64,000 nt of DNA from JAJEBT01 sp965221485 (GTDB lineage Bacteria; Pseudomonadota; Alphaproteobacteria; MPNO01; UBA830): contig OZ244893.1 of NCBI GenBank assembly GCA_965221485.1, positions 1,736,001 through 1,800,000 on the forward strand, read 5' to 3'. The translations under genes were made by a program, and so were the position numbers. The stretch's first letter is position 1. Each line of letters begins with the position of its first letter. Shown piece by piece: positions 63,722 to 64,000 of this stretch. Under the pieces are notes generated by a model. That model was not told the DNA's origin. It worked only from the letters and a program-made list of their open reading frames with translations, and made no database searches.

Positions 63722-64000
63722 TCAGACACGCTCCTTGTTGTAACCGGCCTTCTGGCCGGTTCCATAAAGCTTCAGGGCGCCACCATCTCCGGTGGCATTC
63801 GGCCGCTGGAAAATCCAGTTCTGCCAGGCCGAGAGCCGGCCAAAAATCTTTGTCTCCAGGGTTTCCGGACCGGCAAACCGAAGGCTTGCTTCCATCCCCG
63901 TAAGCGCGTCGGGAGAAAAACTCGCGCGCTCCTCGATGGCAATCCGGATCTCGTCTTCCCAGTCAATGTCGTCGGGAATGAACGTGACAAGCCCGAGTTT
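63722..64000 (-). CDS. boxC: 2,3-epoxybenzoyl-CoA dihydrolase BoxC, 3' part
   Basis: The last 92 codons of a gene that continues past the right edge are present. They read D-D-I-D-W-E-D-E-I-R-I, then E-A-S-L-R-F-A-G-P-E-T-L-E-T-K-I-F, R-L-S-A-W-Q-N-W-I-F-Q-R-P-N-A and Y-G-T-G, the end of BoxC, a crotonase-fold enzyme that opens the epoxide ring product hydrolytically. The stop is TGA at 63724-63722. It precedes boxB, so a boxC-boxB order is clear. The N-terminal catalytic part cannot be seen. Confidence 0.88.
   Translation of the reverse strand, partial: KLGLVTFIPDDIDWEDEIRIAIEERASFSPDALTGMEASLRFAGPETLETKIFGRLSAWQNWIFQRPNATGDGGALKLYGTGQKAGYNKERV
63742..63761 (-). repeat. Short perfect hairpin inside the boxC 3' end
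   Basis: AACCGGCC (63742-63749) and GGCCGGTT (63754-63761) form an 8-bp stem with a 4-nt loop within the last 14 codons of boxC. It may affect transcript processing between boxC and boxB or be a chance result of coding sequence. Confidence 0.4.

Overview
The window looks like a chromosomal segment of a GC-rich, metabolically versatile proteobacterium, most likely an alphaproteobacterium. The pointers are four separate TRAP-type transporter loci, an imuA-imuB-dnaE2 mutagenesis cassette, the aerobic benzoyl-CoA (Box) pathway, a CoxMSL-type molybdenum hydroxylase, and several IclR, Rieske and SDR catabolic genes. No rRNA, tRNA, CRISPR array or prophage was seen. Coding density is modest: a dozen intergenic stretches of 300-850 bp hold no recognisable gene.

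Layout. 0.1-7 kb: a DctP solute-binding gene, a GST, an arylsulfotransferase-like beta-propeller protein and an orphan HyuA-type hydantoinase/oxoprolinase subunit. 7.5-13.9 kb: an accessory redox island with an internally deleted IS1380-family element, a second GST, an AhpD-like gene interrupted by one in-frame TGA, a convergent CxxC AhpD/CMD protein, an AAA/DUF4143 ATPase and a deazaflavin-type (DDN) oxidoreductase. 13.9-19.4 kb: dnaE2, imuB and imuA, overlapping, on the minus strand. 19.6-30.9 kb: a TAXI TRAP transporter with fused permease, an MDR oxidoreductase, an MFS transporter with a second arylsulfotransferase-like gene, and a dctPQM operon lying downstream of gabD and gor. 34.4-42.1 kb: a cytochrome P450, then a GMC oxidoreductase divergent from a dctPQM-iclR operon. 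42.3-42.8 kb: an HNH endonuclease.

43.0-54.1 kb on the minus strand is one very compact run of 14 genes: a small HTH-like protein, a three-component ABC importer, a Rieske oxygenase, two SDRs, a cupin, two alpha/beta hydrolases, an internal IclR regulator, a ThDP enzyme and an aspartate-dehydrogenase-like enzyme. Two nearly identical palindromes precede it. 54.9-58.7 kb on the plus strand is a molybdenum hydroxylase (FAD, 2Fe-2S and Mo subunits). 58.8-64.0 kb on the minus strand holds an amidase, a benzoate-CoA ligase family enzyme, boxB and the 3' part of boxC.

The most interesting locus is the AhpD-like gene at 9735-10841. Its only internal stop, TGA at 10452, falls exactly where the second cysteine of the AhpD CxxCxxxH redox motif should be, giving C-F-Y-TGA-T-A-G-H. 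The same frame then stays open for 128 codons of family-like sequence, and a small stem-loop follows the TGA at a distance suited to a bacterial SECIS. It is best read as a candidate selenoprotein (CxxU), co-transcribed with a GST. A nonsense-mutated pseudogene is the main alternative. Other points of interest are the tandem operators at 54127-54161, an SDR whose catalytic YxxxK reads TxxxR, strong hairpins after three of four TRAP binding-protein genes, and a LexA-like direct repeat inside the imuA promoter spacer.
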